Positions 1 to 12,549 of a DNA stretch of 64,000 bases are shown here, one piece after another; positions within the stretch are counted from its first letter, which is position 1, and each line of letters opens with the position of its first letter. A program made the translations under genes and the position numbers. The notes under the pieces were generated by a model, which saw nothing but the letters and a program-made list of their open reading frames with translations, ran no database searches and was not told the DNA's origin. The DNA is from Gentiana macrophylla. Its lineage: Eukaryota; Streptophyta; Magnoliopsida; Gentianales; Gentianaceae. The stretch is taken from assembly GCA_026214975.1 (NCBI GenBank), contig JAOBSW010000184.1:1-64000 (forward strand), written 5' to 3'.

Positions 1-310
1 CAAACTTTACTAAAGTCAAAAAAAGCAAAATAATGTGGATATTTATCGTATCTTTATAATCGCAGTTATAATGATCGAACGGTTACAACTGCTATGAGTC
101 TCACATGGGGACACGTGGCAATATAACATTCACTCAAAATTTAATCGTGGTTAATGCTACAAAGACATGTCCTGACGCTTTCTACTCACACTACCGCTTA
201 TATACGATATATACACAGAGGATACACACAACTCTCATATTGCTATTTCTCCTAAATTATCTTGTGTGAACACAGATTCAAAGTCTTCTTCTTCATCTTT
301 CTCATTTACA
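1..310 (+). promoter_or_regulatory. Promoter-like AT-rich stretch with TATA motifs
   Basis: The stretch has overlapping TATA-like motifs at about 197-214, then a C/T-rich leader and an ATG at 311. This resembles a plant promoter with its 5' leader, possibly the regulatory end of a retroelement whose start lies left of the window. The reading frame after the ATG closes after about 20 codons, so a working promoter is only an inference. Confidence 0.25.
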
Positions 311-3300
311 ATGGCAAACAACGATGATGTTCTATATTGGCACCAAATAAAGTGTAAGAGGTTACTGAACTGATCGTCACTCTAATGAACTAGCCATTAA
401 CATAGATAAAGAATCGCATTTTGATTGTTTATTTGGAGAATGTTATCAATGTAAGATTGGGAGAGAATTTCATATGTCAACGACGGGAATTCTCGAGAAT
501 ATTGTTATACATGAAGACAGAGAGGCCTTCACTACTTACGCTTAATTCGAAGAGAGATTGAAATATTCCTTCATCTACGAGAAGTATTTCATTTTGGACT
601 GGAAATAATGCCCCACCAACCCAGGCATAAATGAATCTACTAAGAATGAAGTTTGTGGATACAATAAAGACAAATGAGAAGATATCTTCATCACTACATT
701 AATGTGAAGATATTAAAAGTGAGTATAACTTCATCGAGAAAAATTAATTGCAAAGACCATTTTGGGATTCATTGGGAGTCTAGATACATTGTCTCGACTT
801 AAAATAGACTCACATCATCATCCATGGTATATGAAGTTTGATTGGACTCGATTTTATACACCATATGAAGAAGCGTAAGCATCAAGATGTAGATGGTGTA
901 AGTTAAGTCCAAAACCAAGCCCCTAGGTTCATCGATTCGCACTTGTTGAATCATTTTCAGTACATTGATATTTCATCCGGAAAAGATTAACAAATCCAGA
1001 CATAAGCTGTGGTTACTACTCCTATTCTTGGATTGGGATGATGATGAAGACGTGATGATGAGCTGGGCTGTAAAGTGATAATGACGTGAAGACGATGATG
1101 TTGGTGGTGAGCAGTGTTACAAGCGGTTGTTGTTAAGCCACCTGCACCTAAGAAAGTTATCGAGAAGAGAAAGGCTACCGATATTAAAAAGATCATAGAA
1201 ATATCAAAGCCTAGAAAGATACAAGCAAACAAAGAAAGCATCATGAGGTCTCACGAGGCTCCAATCAAATTGAAGTTATCGACCTCGCTGTAGCTGGAAA
1301 GAAGAAGTCTCAATGTCAAGTTTTGAAATGGCGACAGTAAAGAATCCAAAGAGAAAGAGGAAGGCTACCGAGATTGAAACTGAAGCAACTTTCCAAGAGG
1401 ACGAAGGAAATTGCAAGAAGAAGTTAAAACATGGCAAAGTGGAAATAGTTAAGGACTCTGGAGGCTCAGGGAAGAAGAGGAAGAAGAGGCTATCGAGGTC
1501 GAGCTCCTAATAACTATTAAGCCTCATGAGATATAGCAGAGGTTGTTTTGAGCAACCTATCGAAGAATCACAGCAGATCAGCCAACCCGAGCCCGCCGTA
1601 GATGTTGTTGAATCCTCCCAGCAAAGTTGCGTCGAGCCTCATCAAGTCGCAAGTTGTTGTTGAGCAACTTGTTGAAGAGACACAGCAGACCATGTAGTCT
1701 TCACCTCCGTGGAAGTTGGTACATTGGTACAAGATCCCGCAAGCTTTGCAAGAAGTCAAGGGAAGAGCAAGTTGTTGCTAACCTTGCCGATGAGCATATA
1801 AGCCGTGGAACAAAGTGTGGAAACAAATGGAGGTAGCGGGAACAAACATACAACTGAGCAACCCATCGACTGTAGAGGCATCTCGTGGAAGAAACTCTTA
1901 ACTTACTTGTTGAGACCTTTGGAGGTCAGCAAGGTACTCAAACTGCCTCCTAATGCCAACCATGCCATTTGAAAGGAAGGAGAAGTTAAGAAAGAAGGAT
2001 ATGTTGATCCTAAACTCATCAAGGTGCAAACTACTTTCAATGGAAGTTTGGGTTTTATAAAAGACAAAAGCCACCGCAGTAACCAATGATGATTTTGATG
2101 AACGGGCTTTTAAGAAGTCGGGAGTGGAGAATTTACTTGATCCGGTTGATACTCTTTGTTGGAAGCAAGATTGATGGATCTTATTGATGAGCAAAAGATG
2201 GAAGAGGGTATCAAATTCAGAGATCTTAGAGAAGAACTCGCATGTTGATGACTCTTCATCATCCTGACTCGTGACGATCATCCTCTCCGTCCAGGATGAG
2301 TCGCTGGATCGTGATTTTCAAACGAACCGGCATACAATAAACCCACCGACATCGGGTAGTTCATCGAGGGCCACCAGACTAGTCAACGAGCAAGATCCAA
2401 GGATCTTACCATGGATGATCTAGTGGCACTAAACGACGTAGGTATACACATTGGTGCAAATAGGCTAGCTGGTGTGTCTGATGCTTTATTTGTTGAAGAA
2501 CTCACCAACAACCTGATGATCAAGCAGAATGTAGATTTGATGAAGAGAGAGTTACTGATCTTAGTGAACCTGATGTCAATTCTGAGGATTCGCTCAATAT
2601 CAAGACCGATTGACACTTCCAAAACCGCCAATTTTCTATGAAGGATTGCCGATGTTGGGGAATTTCAAGAAGGAAACATATTCAACTGCGCCGCACTTTG
2701 TATAGAAAGTGTCAATCACCGAGGAGCATAAATGATTGCACAATGTAGGTTGGACATGGTAATGGGATTTGAAGGGTCACCATTGTTGATCGAGTGAGGT
2801 TCAGCCGATGAGGTTCAAAAAGCACTCCAACAAAGGTTGGAACCGTGGTATAGTTGTCGAGGAACAAACAAAGACTGACAAAGGTTGGAACTTTCTCTGG
2901 TTTGAGGAAACCCATGTCGTTGTTGAAGAACAGTCAATTTAGTAGAGCCTATTTGAGGAAAGATCACCAAGGTAAAGAGATAGTCAAAGAACCGCCGTTG
3001 TTGATGAGGATGAGCAAACTGTGGATTATGACTACGCTGACGGATTAAGAGTTTCAAGTGCTCAAGAAGAACATATCCATGATGAACCCCCACAAGCATT
3101 TGTACCACTCTTTGAGGAACTCCGCCTGGATCCTATTCTGTAGGAGTTTAAGGTCCTATCCCTACTGTAAGGCATATGAGCTGGCCTTGGCTGTCTGCAG
3201 ATGTAGGGCACAATACAATGTAAGAACCTCGCCGATGGAGTCGCTGACAAATGGATGAGGAATGGCGGTGGAGTACCAAAGACATGTGTTGGATGAATTG

Positions 3301-4450
3301 AGGGTCGCGTAAGTGACATTACAAGTATAAGAACTCAACTTGACAGCAAGGGCGTAGGTTTGAAGACTTGATGAATTTAGTGAGAATAGTAGGAAGAACC
3401 ATCAAATCAAGTGTTTCCATATTACTTCAACTCAATATGCCTCGCCGACCTTACCCAAGATGAGGGATTAAACAAGGTAATACATCAAGGACAAGTTTTT
3501 GAAAGATCAATTTGCCTCTATTCAATGTGGTTAGATAATCTGTCAAGTACATGTGACTGGCCAACCTACTATTGCACCTCAACTCGCTGCATTCAGATCC
3601 TAGAATCACCGAGAGGATAATCACGATGAGCAGCATAATGCAAGGAAGGATTACAAGCAGCTTGACACTAGAATCAAACATGAGGACAACTGAGTAATCT
3701 AGTTATCACACAGAGAGTGTTCATGGCCTGGCCACACCCGCTTTTGTTGATGATGTCAATAAGAGGGAAGAGAGCCAAACAAAGAAAGAGTAAAAAGAGG
3801 CTTCTAGGATATTTGCAAAGAAGAGATGAGAAGTCGACACCAATGTTTATAGAGAGCCTCGCACAGCAGATTTCACCATCAATGATCTCTTCAAGGAGTA
3901 CAAGAAATCAGATATAATACGAGGAGACCTTATCATGACAAGTGGCTTTCATGAAGCGGCTAAACTCCTTTTGGGTTTGAAGTTTTCGGAAGCAAGAGTC
4001 AAATCCATAAGATCAAAAGGTGGCAGAGGTGGAAGAGGTGGCAGAGGTGAAGAGTTTACCTACCACATCAAGAAAGGAATCACCGAATGAATTTAAAGAA
4101 GCATACATACGTTAAGGCTTTAGAGTACATCGATCAACCTTACTCTACCCGAGGTATGGAATGGTGGAAAGAAGTGAATCTCACATTGATTTCTCTCTTA
4201 TTGAAAATGATTGACGAGAGAAATGGTTAGAGAAATAAGAGCTTATCATCATGAAACAAGAAGAGAAGGAGAGACAAGAAAGAGAAAGAAGACACTAGAT
4301 CAAGATACTTACATCCTGATTTACCTTTGTTTAATCCAAATTTTTGTAATACTTTTGAACAAATTGATTATAATGAGAAATGACTATATTTGTTCTGCTT
4401 TTGTTTTTAATCTTTTTTGCTTTGTCGTAAGGAAGCGATTGCATCATCAC
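311..4450 (+). pseudogene. Decayed coding-like region, probably interior of a SIRE-like retroelement
   Basis: I do not recognise a family here. The stretch is purine-rich on the plus strand and gives many short frames rich in Lys, Arg, Glu and Ser, with apparent frame changes, such as the basic 65-residue ORF at 1313-1510. The best-preserved part is the last frame (3872-4090): it starts FTINDLFKEYKKSD, has an RGG-type run (GGRGGRGGRG, DNA about 4020-4049) and ends at a TGA. RGG boxes usually bind RNA. The region runs directly into a purine tract and an LTR, so it is most simply the interior of a plus-strand LTR element whose 5' LTR lies outside the window. It could also be an unrelated decayed gene overrun by the LTR. 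Confidence 0.3.
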
Positions 4451-4465
4451 CAAAAAAAGGGAAAT
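4451..4465 (+). other. Polypurine tract before LTR
   Basis: An A/G-rich run directly precedes the TGTTGG start of the next LTR. This is the expected position of the plus-strand primer of an LTR retrotransposon, and it marks 4466-6238 as a 3' LTR of a plus-strand element. Confidence 0.55.
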
Positions 4466-6238
4466 TGTTGGACTTATTTTTAAGTTTTAGTGATGAGTGC
4501 CGATTAGTCATATATATAGAGCAAAGGCAAAAAGATGTCAGATCAAATGTATATGTTTATTGTAGAGATTGATCTTTGTATAGGTTTGATCAAACAAGCA
4601 ATCAGAAATGGTCGCTGACTTACATCGCCAGACTGCCTCAGTCAAGAGGGTACCGAGCCGAGACTAGCTTTAGAACCTCGCCAAGATCATGGTCGAGGGC
4701 TCAAACTCGCTTATTGAAGGCTAAGGAATCAAACTTAGTAATTAAAACACTAGTAATAAAAAAATACTCTCCTCTTACGAGTGGCGACGCACTCTCTTTG
4801 TCTACGCCAGACTGTCAAGGATATGGAATCGTAACTTGTGTGGAAGTCTCGTGATGACCTAAATCGATTACATATACCTTGTGTACAAGGTCTAAGTTCC
4901 ACAAGTTAAGTGGTGATTGGAACTTAGTTATATTCAAAATGGTGTAATCTAACTTCACAATAAAAAGTTAGATATTGTAGAAGTCAATCGCAGTTGTTTT
5001 ATAAACACAAAGAACTTGGATCAATCGATTTATATATGTTTCAAGAGATTTACATTCACAGAAACTCACATGTATATTTTGATTATTCAAAGGCTACATT
5101 GGAAGATTACAAAGAAAGTGGATGGCTAACAACCTCTGATTTTATCAAACAAATCAATGGTTAAGATTAAATGGACGTTGGAAAATTCGCACATTTATCC
5201 AACGGATACAAGTCGCGGTGATGAGATCGAAATCGCTAAAAATCAACTGACAAAGGTCAAGATTTATGTATGTAAACAGTAAAGCAAGTCAAGACGGGAC
5301 AAATCTAAAACGGCTATGTTTGAATTTCAAACATAAGTCACAAGGATTCCTCGCCATAACAGAGGACTCTAATTCGTATACATGATGATGAAAATTAAGG
5401 ATCTATCTTGAGCTATAAGAATTCAATAGATCAAACACCCCGCCGACCCTAATGAGCATAAAGCCACCGATCCAAAGAAATTCTTCAAGTGTAATCTGTG
5501 ATTCAAGCTACATAAAGTTTACTCACTTGAAGACTTCAAGTCACGATCATATCATCCTCGATCAAGTCGTTAAAGTCAATCACTTACTTGATTCAAACTT
5601 TCTTTTATAAGAAATCATCAAGACAAAGAAGCATCTTTGGGTGTCAAGGATCATGTTGTTTGTGGTGGAGTCAGAAGAGGCAATCCTACCCTTCAAGAAC
5701 TAAAGGAAGACTTTGAGCAAAGAATCCTACCTGCTCCAAGTGTTCGCTTTAGAAGCCATAGTTATTGGTGAAAGACAAGCAACTTAGTGGATTTTTTGTA
5801 ATCGCTAGTACCTCAAGAATCTCTAGTGAATTACCTCCAACATCACAGAGAAGAGTGGAGTAATGTGATTACACCATCTGGAACCACTATAAAATTGCCT
5901 ACTTACTTTCTCGATGATTTATATTCTCTGTGATATAGTATATTTAGCACATCAACCTACATCAACTAGCAACTCGATTCACACACATACACTAATGAGT
6001 ATCTAATACTTGGTATCATATTTTAACAACAAGTAATAAGGCTTAATTTAAATATATTCACCGCAGAACAAATTCAAGAAAGTCAATAGTCACAGATAAT
6101 GAGTATCAGCCAGACTATCGAGTGATCAAAGCCAGATCTGGTTGCCGAGTTTGTTAACTCCAAAGTTTTAAGTGTTAAGTTTATTCACCCCTCCTCCTCC
6201 CTCTAAACTTAACCAAAGCCTTTTCAAGTGGACCAACA
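4466..6238 (+). mobile_element. LTR of a SIRE/Maximus-like Ty1/copia element (copy 1)
   Basis: The 1,773-bp segment begins TGTTGGACTTATTTTTAAG and ends CAAGTGGACCAACA, the TG...CA form of an LTR. A diverged copy with the same start, internal blocks and end lies at 10796-12549. The purine tract on its left makes it a 3' LTR. I see no matching 5-bp duplication (GAAAT on the left, TTAAT on the right), as expected if the left flank is element interior. Assignment to the SIRE/Maximus lineage rests on the LTR ends only. Confidence 0.6.
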
Positions 6239-6328
6239 TTAATATCAACCATGAATTAATCTATTGGATCTATTTACTACACGATTGTTAATGCTTATTG
6301 CTTAAGCTCAAGTTGTCTCTGATACCAC
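6239..6328 (-). mobile_element. Leader remnant and primer-binding site of a copia-type element
   Basis: The right part matches the leaders of the complete elements further right (shared TTATTGCTTAAGCTC). Positions 6316-6327 are the complement of a tRNA-Met primer site with one mismatch. The element therefore reads on the minus strand with its 5' LTR at 6329-8158. The rest of its interior is missing, cut off at 6238 by the SIRE-like LTR. Confidence 0.65.
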
Positions 6329-8158
6329 TGTTAGGAAATCAAACGAGTAGCGCAGCGGAAAATTAAAATTTTATTTCTGATCCAAGGATCGACTTCGTTT
6401 AAGCGATAAACATATAAGAGGAGGACAAAGATTATATATTTCTGATCTACATAGATCGAAGCTCACCATCCGGTAGAAGTAGATGCGCTTAAGCCGGCCC
6501 AAGCCGTCCGGCCTCTATCGCTTATCCACACGAACGCCGCCGAATCCTCCCCAATTGCTATTAGAAAACTCGATCGCTAGGTCGACTTTTTCCTTCTCAC
6601 AAAACTCTCACAAAGTAGCTCTCTATTTTTCTCAAGAACAATTAGCTTTGAATAATGGTGTACAAAAGAGCTAGTCAATCCTCTTATTTATGTGACATCG
6701 GGCGCATGTCACAAAGAGAAAATCCTTGGGATTAAGTCTGTGGTTGAGTAAGGAGAAAGAAAACTTTTACCTAATAAAATAAGGAAAATCTCCATAATTG
6801 ATTTATCTCTTTTATTTTAATATCTTATATTAAATAAAACTAAATATTGTCAATATCATATATTGAATATATTTATCTTATTACCATAAATCTAGTTTCC
6901 AAAAATCAAATAATATCCAATAGTAATATTATGGTAATCTTATTAATTAAATTACACGATCCAAGTGTATCCTATACACATGTTACTCATACTTTCTTTG
7001 CCAATTAATTGGCTTCCGAATATTCTTTAATTAATAATATAATTAATATCTTGTATTTATTTTTATTCTTAATAATAAATACCTCTATATTAATTTACCA
7101 CTATAACATTTATAGTCTCGAGATAAACTTTCCTTATTTGGTCATCAACTATAACCATAATTTAATCCGACTTTGACATTCACATGTGTGACCCGATAGG
7201 CTTTCAAATACATTGGCCGGAGACATAAAGTGCAAATTACTTAAAATGCCCTTTACCTCCAACGATCATGGATCACGCCTAGTAACACGATATGACCCCT
7301 AATCATCGAAAAGAGTCAATACGCAATGACTACTACCTTCATGTGCCTCGGGTTAGCGGTAAATAGAATCCTATCACGGTAGCAATATCCATACGATCGT
7401 GAATCTTGATCGATCCCATAATATGGATATCAAGTTATCTTGGAATAACTCATTTACTCTCACTTTGCAAAGATTCACGAGAACTAGACATTCCTTATCG
7501 AAGGCCCTTTCCGATGTTCACTCATACTTTAGATACGCGATTCCTGCATTTAACCTTACATGTATACTCCGTGATGCTTCAATATCATACCCAATCACTA
7601 TCGCATGATCGCCCCATGGTTCGTTTGGTGAAACCTCAATAGTTTCAAAGCATGACAATCCACACCGTGATGCCATGTAGACTCCGGTCCTAAGGATAAT
7701 TACACAACCGTCACATAGTGTGACACTTAACAAAGCAAAGTGGGTCGCCTAACATACGTATTCTCTAACACACGCCCACGATACCCAAGTGCCTCTACAC
7801 TTCGAGCAGACTAGATCTATCCCCGCCTTAAAGACAAAAGACATCTAATACGTGCATAGCATGTTTGTAATCACAAAGCCCTATCCAATAGTACATCGCC
7901 TTAGAAACATTTAAGTATCAAACTTACTAAAGTGACTGTAGATCTCATCAACCAAAAAAATCACTATCATGGTTTCTCTATCACGCTTAATACTAAGGGC
8001 GCTATCATATACACAATATCACTAATTGGTCTAATAAATAAACAAAGTATATAATAACAAAAGTCCTTTATTACTCATTATAAAGTTATTACATGAACTT
8101 AAATAGTCAGTAAGTCGGATCCGGTCCAACCCGATTGGTTTAGGACACCTATTCAACA
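6329..8158 (-). mobile_element. 5' LTR of a minus-strand copia-type element (family C, copy 1)
   Basis: The 1,830-bp LTR begins TGTTAGGAAATC and ends ATTCAACA. It is alignable along its length with the LTRs at 14942, 24482, 24976 and 32526. It adjoins the minus-strand primer site on its left, so transcription would run leftward. On its right it abuts a gypsy gag-protease remnant on the same strand, so the element probably inserted into that gene. It is shorter than the other family C LTRs and carries many small differences, so it looks like an older copy. Confidence 0.8.
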
Positions 8159-9770
8159 AGTTCGGCATCTTTCAACTCTATAGTTCTAAAAACATTATAG
8201 CAAAGGACATTCTCTCAGATCGTCAGATCTACGTATACGCTTTGTCGATTCCCGCCGATCACCGCTTCTATCACAAAACCTTCATTGTTTATCACCAAAG
8301 GCAGAGATTCCTTAGAACCATCGGTTACTTCTCCCGACAATCTATTCCTTTGTTGGATTGAGAAGGAGCAAAGCAGATCTCGCCAACGCCATACCTTCGC
8401 CTCGGGTTTGTGTTGTTCGGCCCCTAGATTGTATTTACGGGTGGTTGTCCATCCGACCATCGGGTCCGTGGAGTGGTCTCTTCTTTTTTGAAACTCATAT
8501 CGGGTTATCCCGATCACGGTAGTTATTTATGCATTTAAACTCACGCCGGCCGCATGGCTCGGCCTCGCTGAGACCGATCTATGACCTCATCCAGCCTTTC
8601 CTTCCATTACTACCATGTCAATATCTCTTATCAAGTCTCACACTGCTCGAGTCATGATCAATGTCTTTGTGATATTCACAAAATTTATTGGGACTCTCTT
8701 TCCCCTGGACCCTCATTGGTGGCGGAACCTTTGCTATTTCCTTTCTTTCCATAGGCCGAGGAAGTTTGATGTTCAACTTAGCGTGAAGTCGCCCCTCTCG
8801 TAGACTCGCCATAAAAGAGGCGACCATGAGTCGATCATTTGTGTCCCGCATCTATGCATATTCCTCGTTAAAGCGCTTGATGAAGTTGGAAGGATGGTCT
8901 CATCTTGTCTTTGCTTCAAAGTGAGAAGATAAGTCCGATTTCTCCGAACGGACGAGCCGCGATGAACGCATGGACGAACTTCCGAAAGTTACTGGCTCCA
9001 AAGTCCGAGATCGACCCGGGAGGAATCTTGTTGAACTAATTCTAGCGCTTCCCGTGAGCAAGGCATGGAAGGTCTTACACTTCATCTCATCGTGAGCGTA
9101 ATATGTGTTTATGTGAGATATATAACTGCTGAATATGATCATAATGATCCTTAGATCCACTGCAAGGTTCAATTGGGTATTTTGAAGCATGCGGGTCGAG
9201 GATAGTTATCAATGTATTCGGAAAGAATGGCGACGCACAAAGGAGCTCGCCTCGATCATCGACCGAGCAGCAGTGGCGCCCGCCGCCCCTACCGTGGTCG
9301 TGGGCTACCGTGAACGCTCTTCTTCTCCGTATGAATACTAGACTCCACTACCTCCTCGCTTTTTATGAGCTCCTCGAGGAAAGGTCATTTCAAGCTTTGC
9401 TGGGGTCCTCCTCCTTCAATATTTCCTCAAATATAATTTTGAGGGTATTGTTATCCATATTATTTAGTGGCTTCCACCAACGCCGCTATCGGATCTTCAA
9501 GACCGGATCGTTGATTTAGTCGGATCCTCAAGAGGTTTGCACTCCTTTGAGTGGCCATAGTCTGCCTTCTCGGGTGGTGGTGGCATCCGCCTTGTCGGGT
9601 TGGATCCACGAGACACCGAGCACCTTTCTTGCTTGTGTTCTCACCATGGTAACTTTAATAACTAAATTCGGAAATTCTTGAATAATTTTCAAAAAGGGGA
9701 CCTCTTCTAACGCCAATCGATGATGTTGATCTCGCCTATTAGTTATCTGGGCCATTTATCCTTGAGTGAC
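8159..9770 (-). pseudogene. gag: Ty3/gypsy gag and protease-like remnant
   Basis: Minus-strand frames read in order of gypsy gag. A core fragment (9190-8900) includes KCKTFHALLTGSAR, typical of the Retrotrans_gag region. Then come 8851-8618 with KFCEYHKDIDHD, like the Cys/His segment of Tat-type gag, and 8517-8215 with IGGNRQSVYVD, like the segment leading into the aspartic protease. Frames change several times, so this copy cannot make a full protein as it stands. It is cut at 8158 by a copia-type LTR. The LTR-like segment at 9771-10345 lies upstream on the same strand, as expected for one element. The Tat lineage is my best guess from motif style. Confidence 0.65.
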
Positions 9771-10345
9771 AACGATGCAAGACCCAAAACTCTCAAATAA
9801 TATGAAATTGGGGGTGGTTTGGTGTATTTTTTATACCGAGCTCAAGAGTTATCTCTCTCGAAAGTTGCCTACGATCCAATGAATATATTGAATCAAGTCT
9901 TTGTAGTTCCTCAGATCTGCTTATATAGGGGCGGTTTATCCCTTTCCTTATTCTACAAGGAATTGTATTATTAATCCCTAAGGATAATAAATATATGCAA
10001 ATCCCCATAATTTAGTGGATAAATATGGACATATTCAAATGTCACGACTGCAGTCTTTATGACTCAAGATTCTTTTCTTATTTATATTTGGCTATTCAAA
10101 GACGTGGGCTCATTGCGTTGAGCCCCAGGCCACTATTGTCGATCCAGAGCAGCTCCTCTTCACTGCATCTTGGCCGACCCACGGTGGTCGGGTGAGTGAG
10201 TTCCAGCGATCTCTCCCCGGGTCGAGAGACCTACCCTGGGCATATCTCTGTGGCTCCGGCCCTTAATGCCTATTTTTGGGGCTACTTTTATTATATGGTA
10301 ATCAAAGGATGACACGTGGCATAGCTCGGGTCGGCCCTCATCATA
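9771..10345 (-). mobile_element. Probable 5' LTR region of the gypsy element
   Basis: A minus-strand TATA box (CTATATAAG at 9920-9928) lies in a region that leads leftward into the gag remnant, so this is probably the U3-R-U5 region of that element. I could not fix either end: no clear TG...CA pair or second copy is in the window. A well-matched primer site between it and gag is not obvious. Confidence 0.4.
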
Positions 10346-10795
10346 CAACTATTAAAATAAAGAGATATAAAATATATGTTCAACAGATCAAAACAGAGTT
10401 TAGATTACTGGGAAAGTGCTGTAATAACTGATGCAGAAAGCTACTGTAAAGGTGTAGTGCATGTATAATGCAGGCCGGTGCAGCAGATCCAGAGATTTAC
10501 ATATTCAAATCAAAACAAGGCAACATAGGCTGAACTATCAACAAATCATAGAGCTGATAATCAAGTTCAGAGAAGAAGATCATCACTCCTGAAGTTATAA
10601 GTGTTGAATACAGTTCAAGAAGCCCAAAGCTATAGCCTATCTATTATAGGTTGTTCTCAAAACCGTAACAGAGGCAAAGCAGCAGATGCAACCAAAGAAG
10701 GCAATAAAAGCAGATGCAACAATTTGAATAGACTTTGCACTCAAATAGAAAAACACACAAGGGTGTTCAAACTTCGATTAAGAGTACTACGTGTA
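10346..10795. other. Unassigned repeat-like DNA
   Basis: About 450 bases with no convincing ORF, splice pattern or terminal repeat. It is the left flank of the SIRE-like LTR copy 2 and shows no purine tract next to it, so that LTR may be a solo LTR. Confidence 0.4.
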
Positions 10796-12549
10796 TGTTA
10801 GAAATAAAATTTGAAGTTTTGATGATGATTTATCTTTATTTATTTAATTGTTTGTTTACACCTCATTGATGAAGTGTCGGAACTAATCGCTATAAGTGAA
10901 AAGCTAAAAGATGTCTAGAAATAAATGTATAAGATTTATTAGAGTCTCATCTTTGTATAGGTTGCATCAAACAAGCAATCGTAATAGATAGGGAGTCGTA
11001 GAACTAAAAACTAGAAATCATATAGAAAACTGGAAATCATATAGAAATTGGACATCACATCAAGAAACTGAAAGTGTTACTCGTAATCAGAATCGAAATA
11101 CTCGTAATCAAGAAGGTAAGTTCGTTGAGGACATGACTGCATTTGGCTTATCTGTAAGTTTTGAGGCTAGTGGGACAAACTCGCTAAGAAGGCCTGGAGG
11201 AGCATGACTCGCTTATTGAAGAAGAAAGAATCGAGGGTTCAAACTCGCTTTATGAAGACTAAAAGTCTAAAATCAAAGTTAGAATTCATGTAAGTCTTTG
11301 ATGGCCTCGAATCGACTTTTATGTATCTTGTATAAATACCTATGATACATGAGGACAATGATATCATAGATGACTTAAGTGTTATGGTGTACTGATTAAG
11401 TCAATAAAAGCGTATTTAAGATAAAGTACTATGTTTTGAAGAAGAGTAAAACTCGCTAATGCTCTAAATCGCTTAAAGATTGAAATCGACTTTACCGCTA
11501 GCTTTATAAAGTAAAACTCGACATTTCTCGACACTCGCTTTAAAGCATAGGGCATCCAGAAATCAAGGAAAATCAGAACATTGAAAATCAAGCATTTTCA
11601 TTGGATGATGGACTGACATGTCAGAACGGTCACTGACATCTGACATATAGCCGTTGATAGCTACAAGGTTCAAATTCAAATAAGATAAACGTTGGATTAC
11701 ACACCATAAATAAAGGACTTAGCAACAAGGATAAAAAACAACACAATATATACCAAGAATTCAAGAATTATTGAGCCTAAGTTATGTTCATCTGTGCATT
11801 GCTATCATCATCGTGCTTACAAAGAAATATCAAGAAATCTTCTAAGTGTTCAAGCTACAAAGAATTCATCAACACTTTGAAGAATCACAAGTAAGAATCA
11901 CTTACTTGATTCAAGCCCAACTTTGATTTTTAATCAAAGGTTGAGACTGTGAAGCAATCCGGTCGAGAATTTGCCAAGGACAGCTTTTGGCAATCGGGTA
12001 GACCGTGTTTGTGGTGGTTTGAGAAGAGGCAATTCAACCTCTAAGAACCAAGGGAAGCAGCTTGCAAAGCAAGAATACTACATGTTCTTTAGTTGCTTAG
12101 ATGGTGAAGCTTGTGGATTAGCCAAGGACTATCAATTTAGGACTTTTTGTGATTACACCACCTGTAACCTCTATAATTTTCTTGCCTTATTTTATTTTAC
12201 GATTTACTTATCGTCATTTATATTTCAAAGATTTGTGATTGTTTTTATATTGTTTGGTCAAGCATACAAACTGATTGTGATTCACATTGTAACACAAACC
12301 GACATTCACTGTAATCTTCGCTTTTGTATATCGCCTTTTCATAAATACAACAAGATCGGTTATAAAGGCTAAAACTTAATTCTGCCGCTGTTAACTCGGC
12401 TTGAGCACAAGTCGCTTTGACTTATACTCACTTCGCTTAACTCAACTCACACAAGTTTAAAACTAAACCTAATTTGATTTAATTTATAGTTTTTGGTGAC
12501 AAGTTTATTCCCCCCCTAATCTTGTGTCACCTTTTCAAGTGGACCAACA
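10796..12549 (+). mobile_element. LTR of a SIRE/Maximus-like element (copy 2, possibly solo)
   Basis: The 1,754-bp segment begins TGTTAGAAATAAAATTTGAAG and ends with the same CTTTTCAAGTGGACCAACA as copy 1. The blocks in between are collinear with copy 1: the drug-like repeat GTATAGGTT..ATCAAACAAGCAATC, GTTTGTGGTGG and TGTGATTACACCA. A TATA motif (TATAAATAC) is at 11331-11339. No primer site follows and no purine tract precedes, and flanking 5-mers (GTGTA, AGAAG) do not match. A solo LTR with decayed flanks is the simplest reading. Confidence 0.55.

Noticed and set aside
4466..12549. One complete SIRE-like element flanked by the two LTRs
   Set aside because: No primer site follows the first LTR and no purine tract precedes the second; the purine tract lies before the first, so they belong to different insertions.
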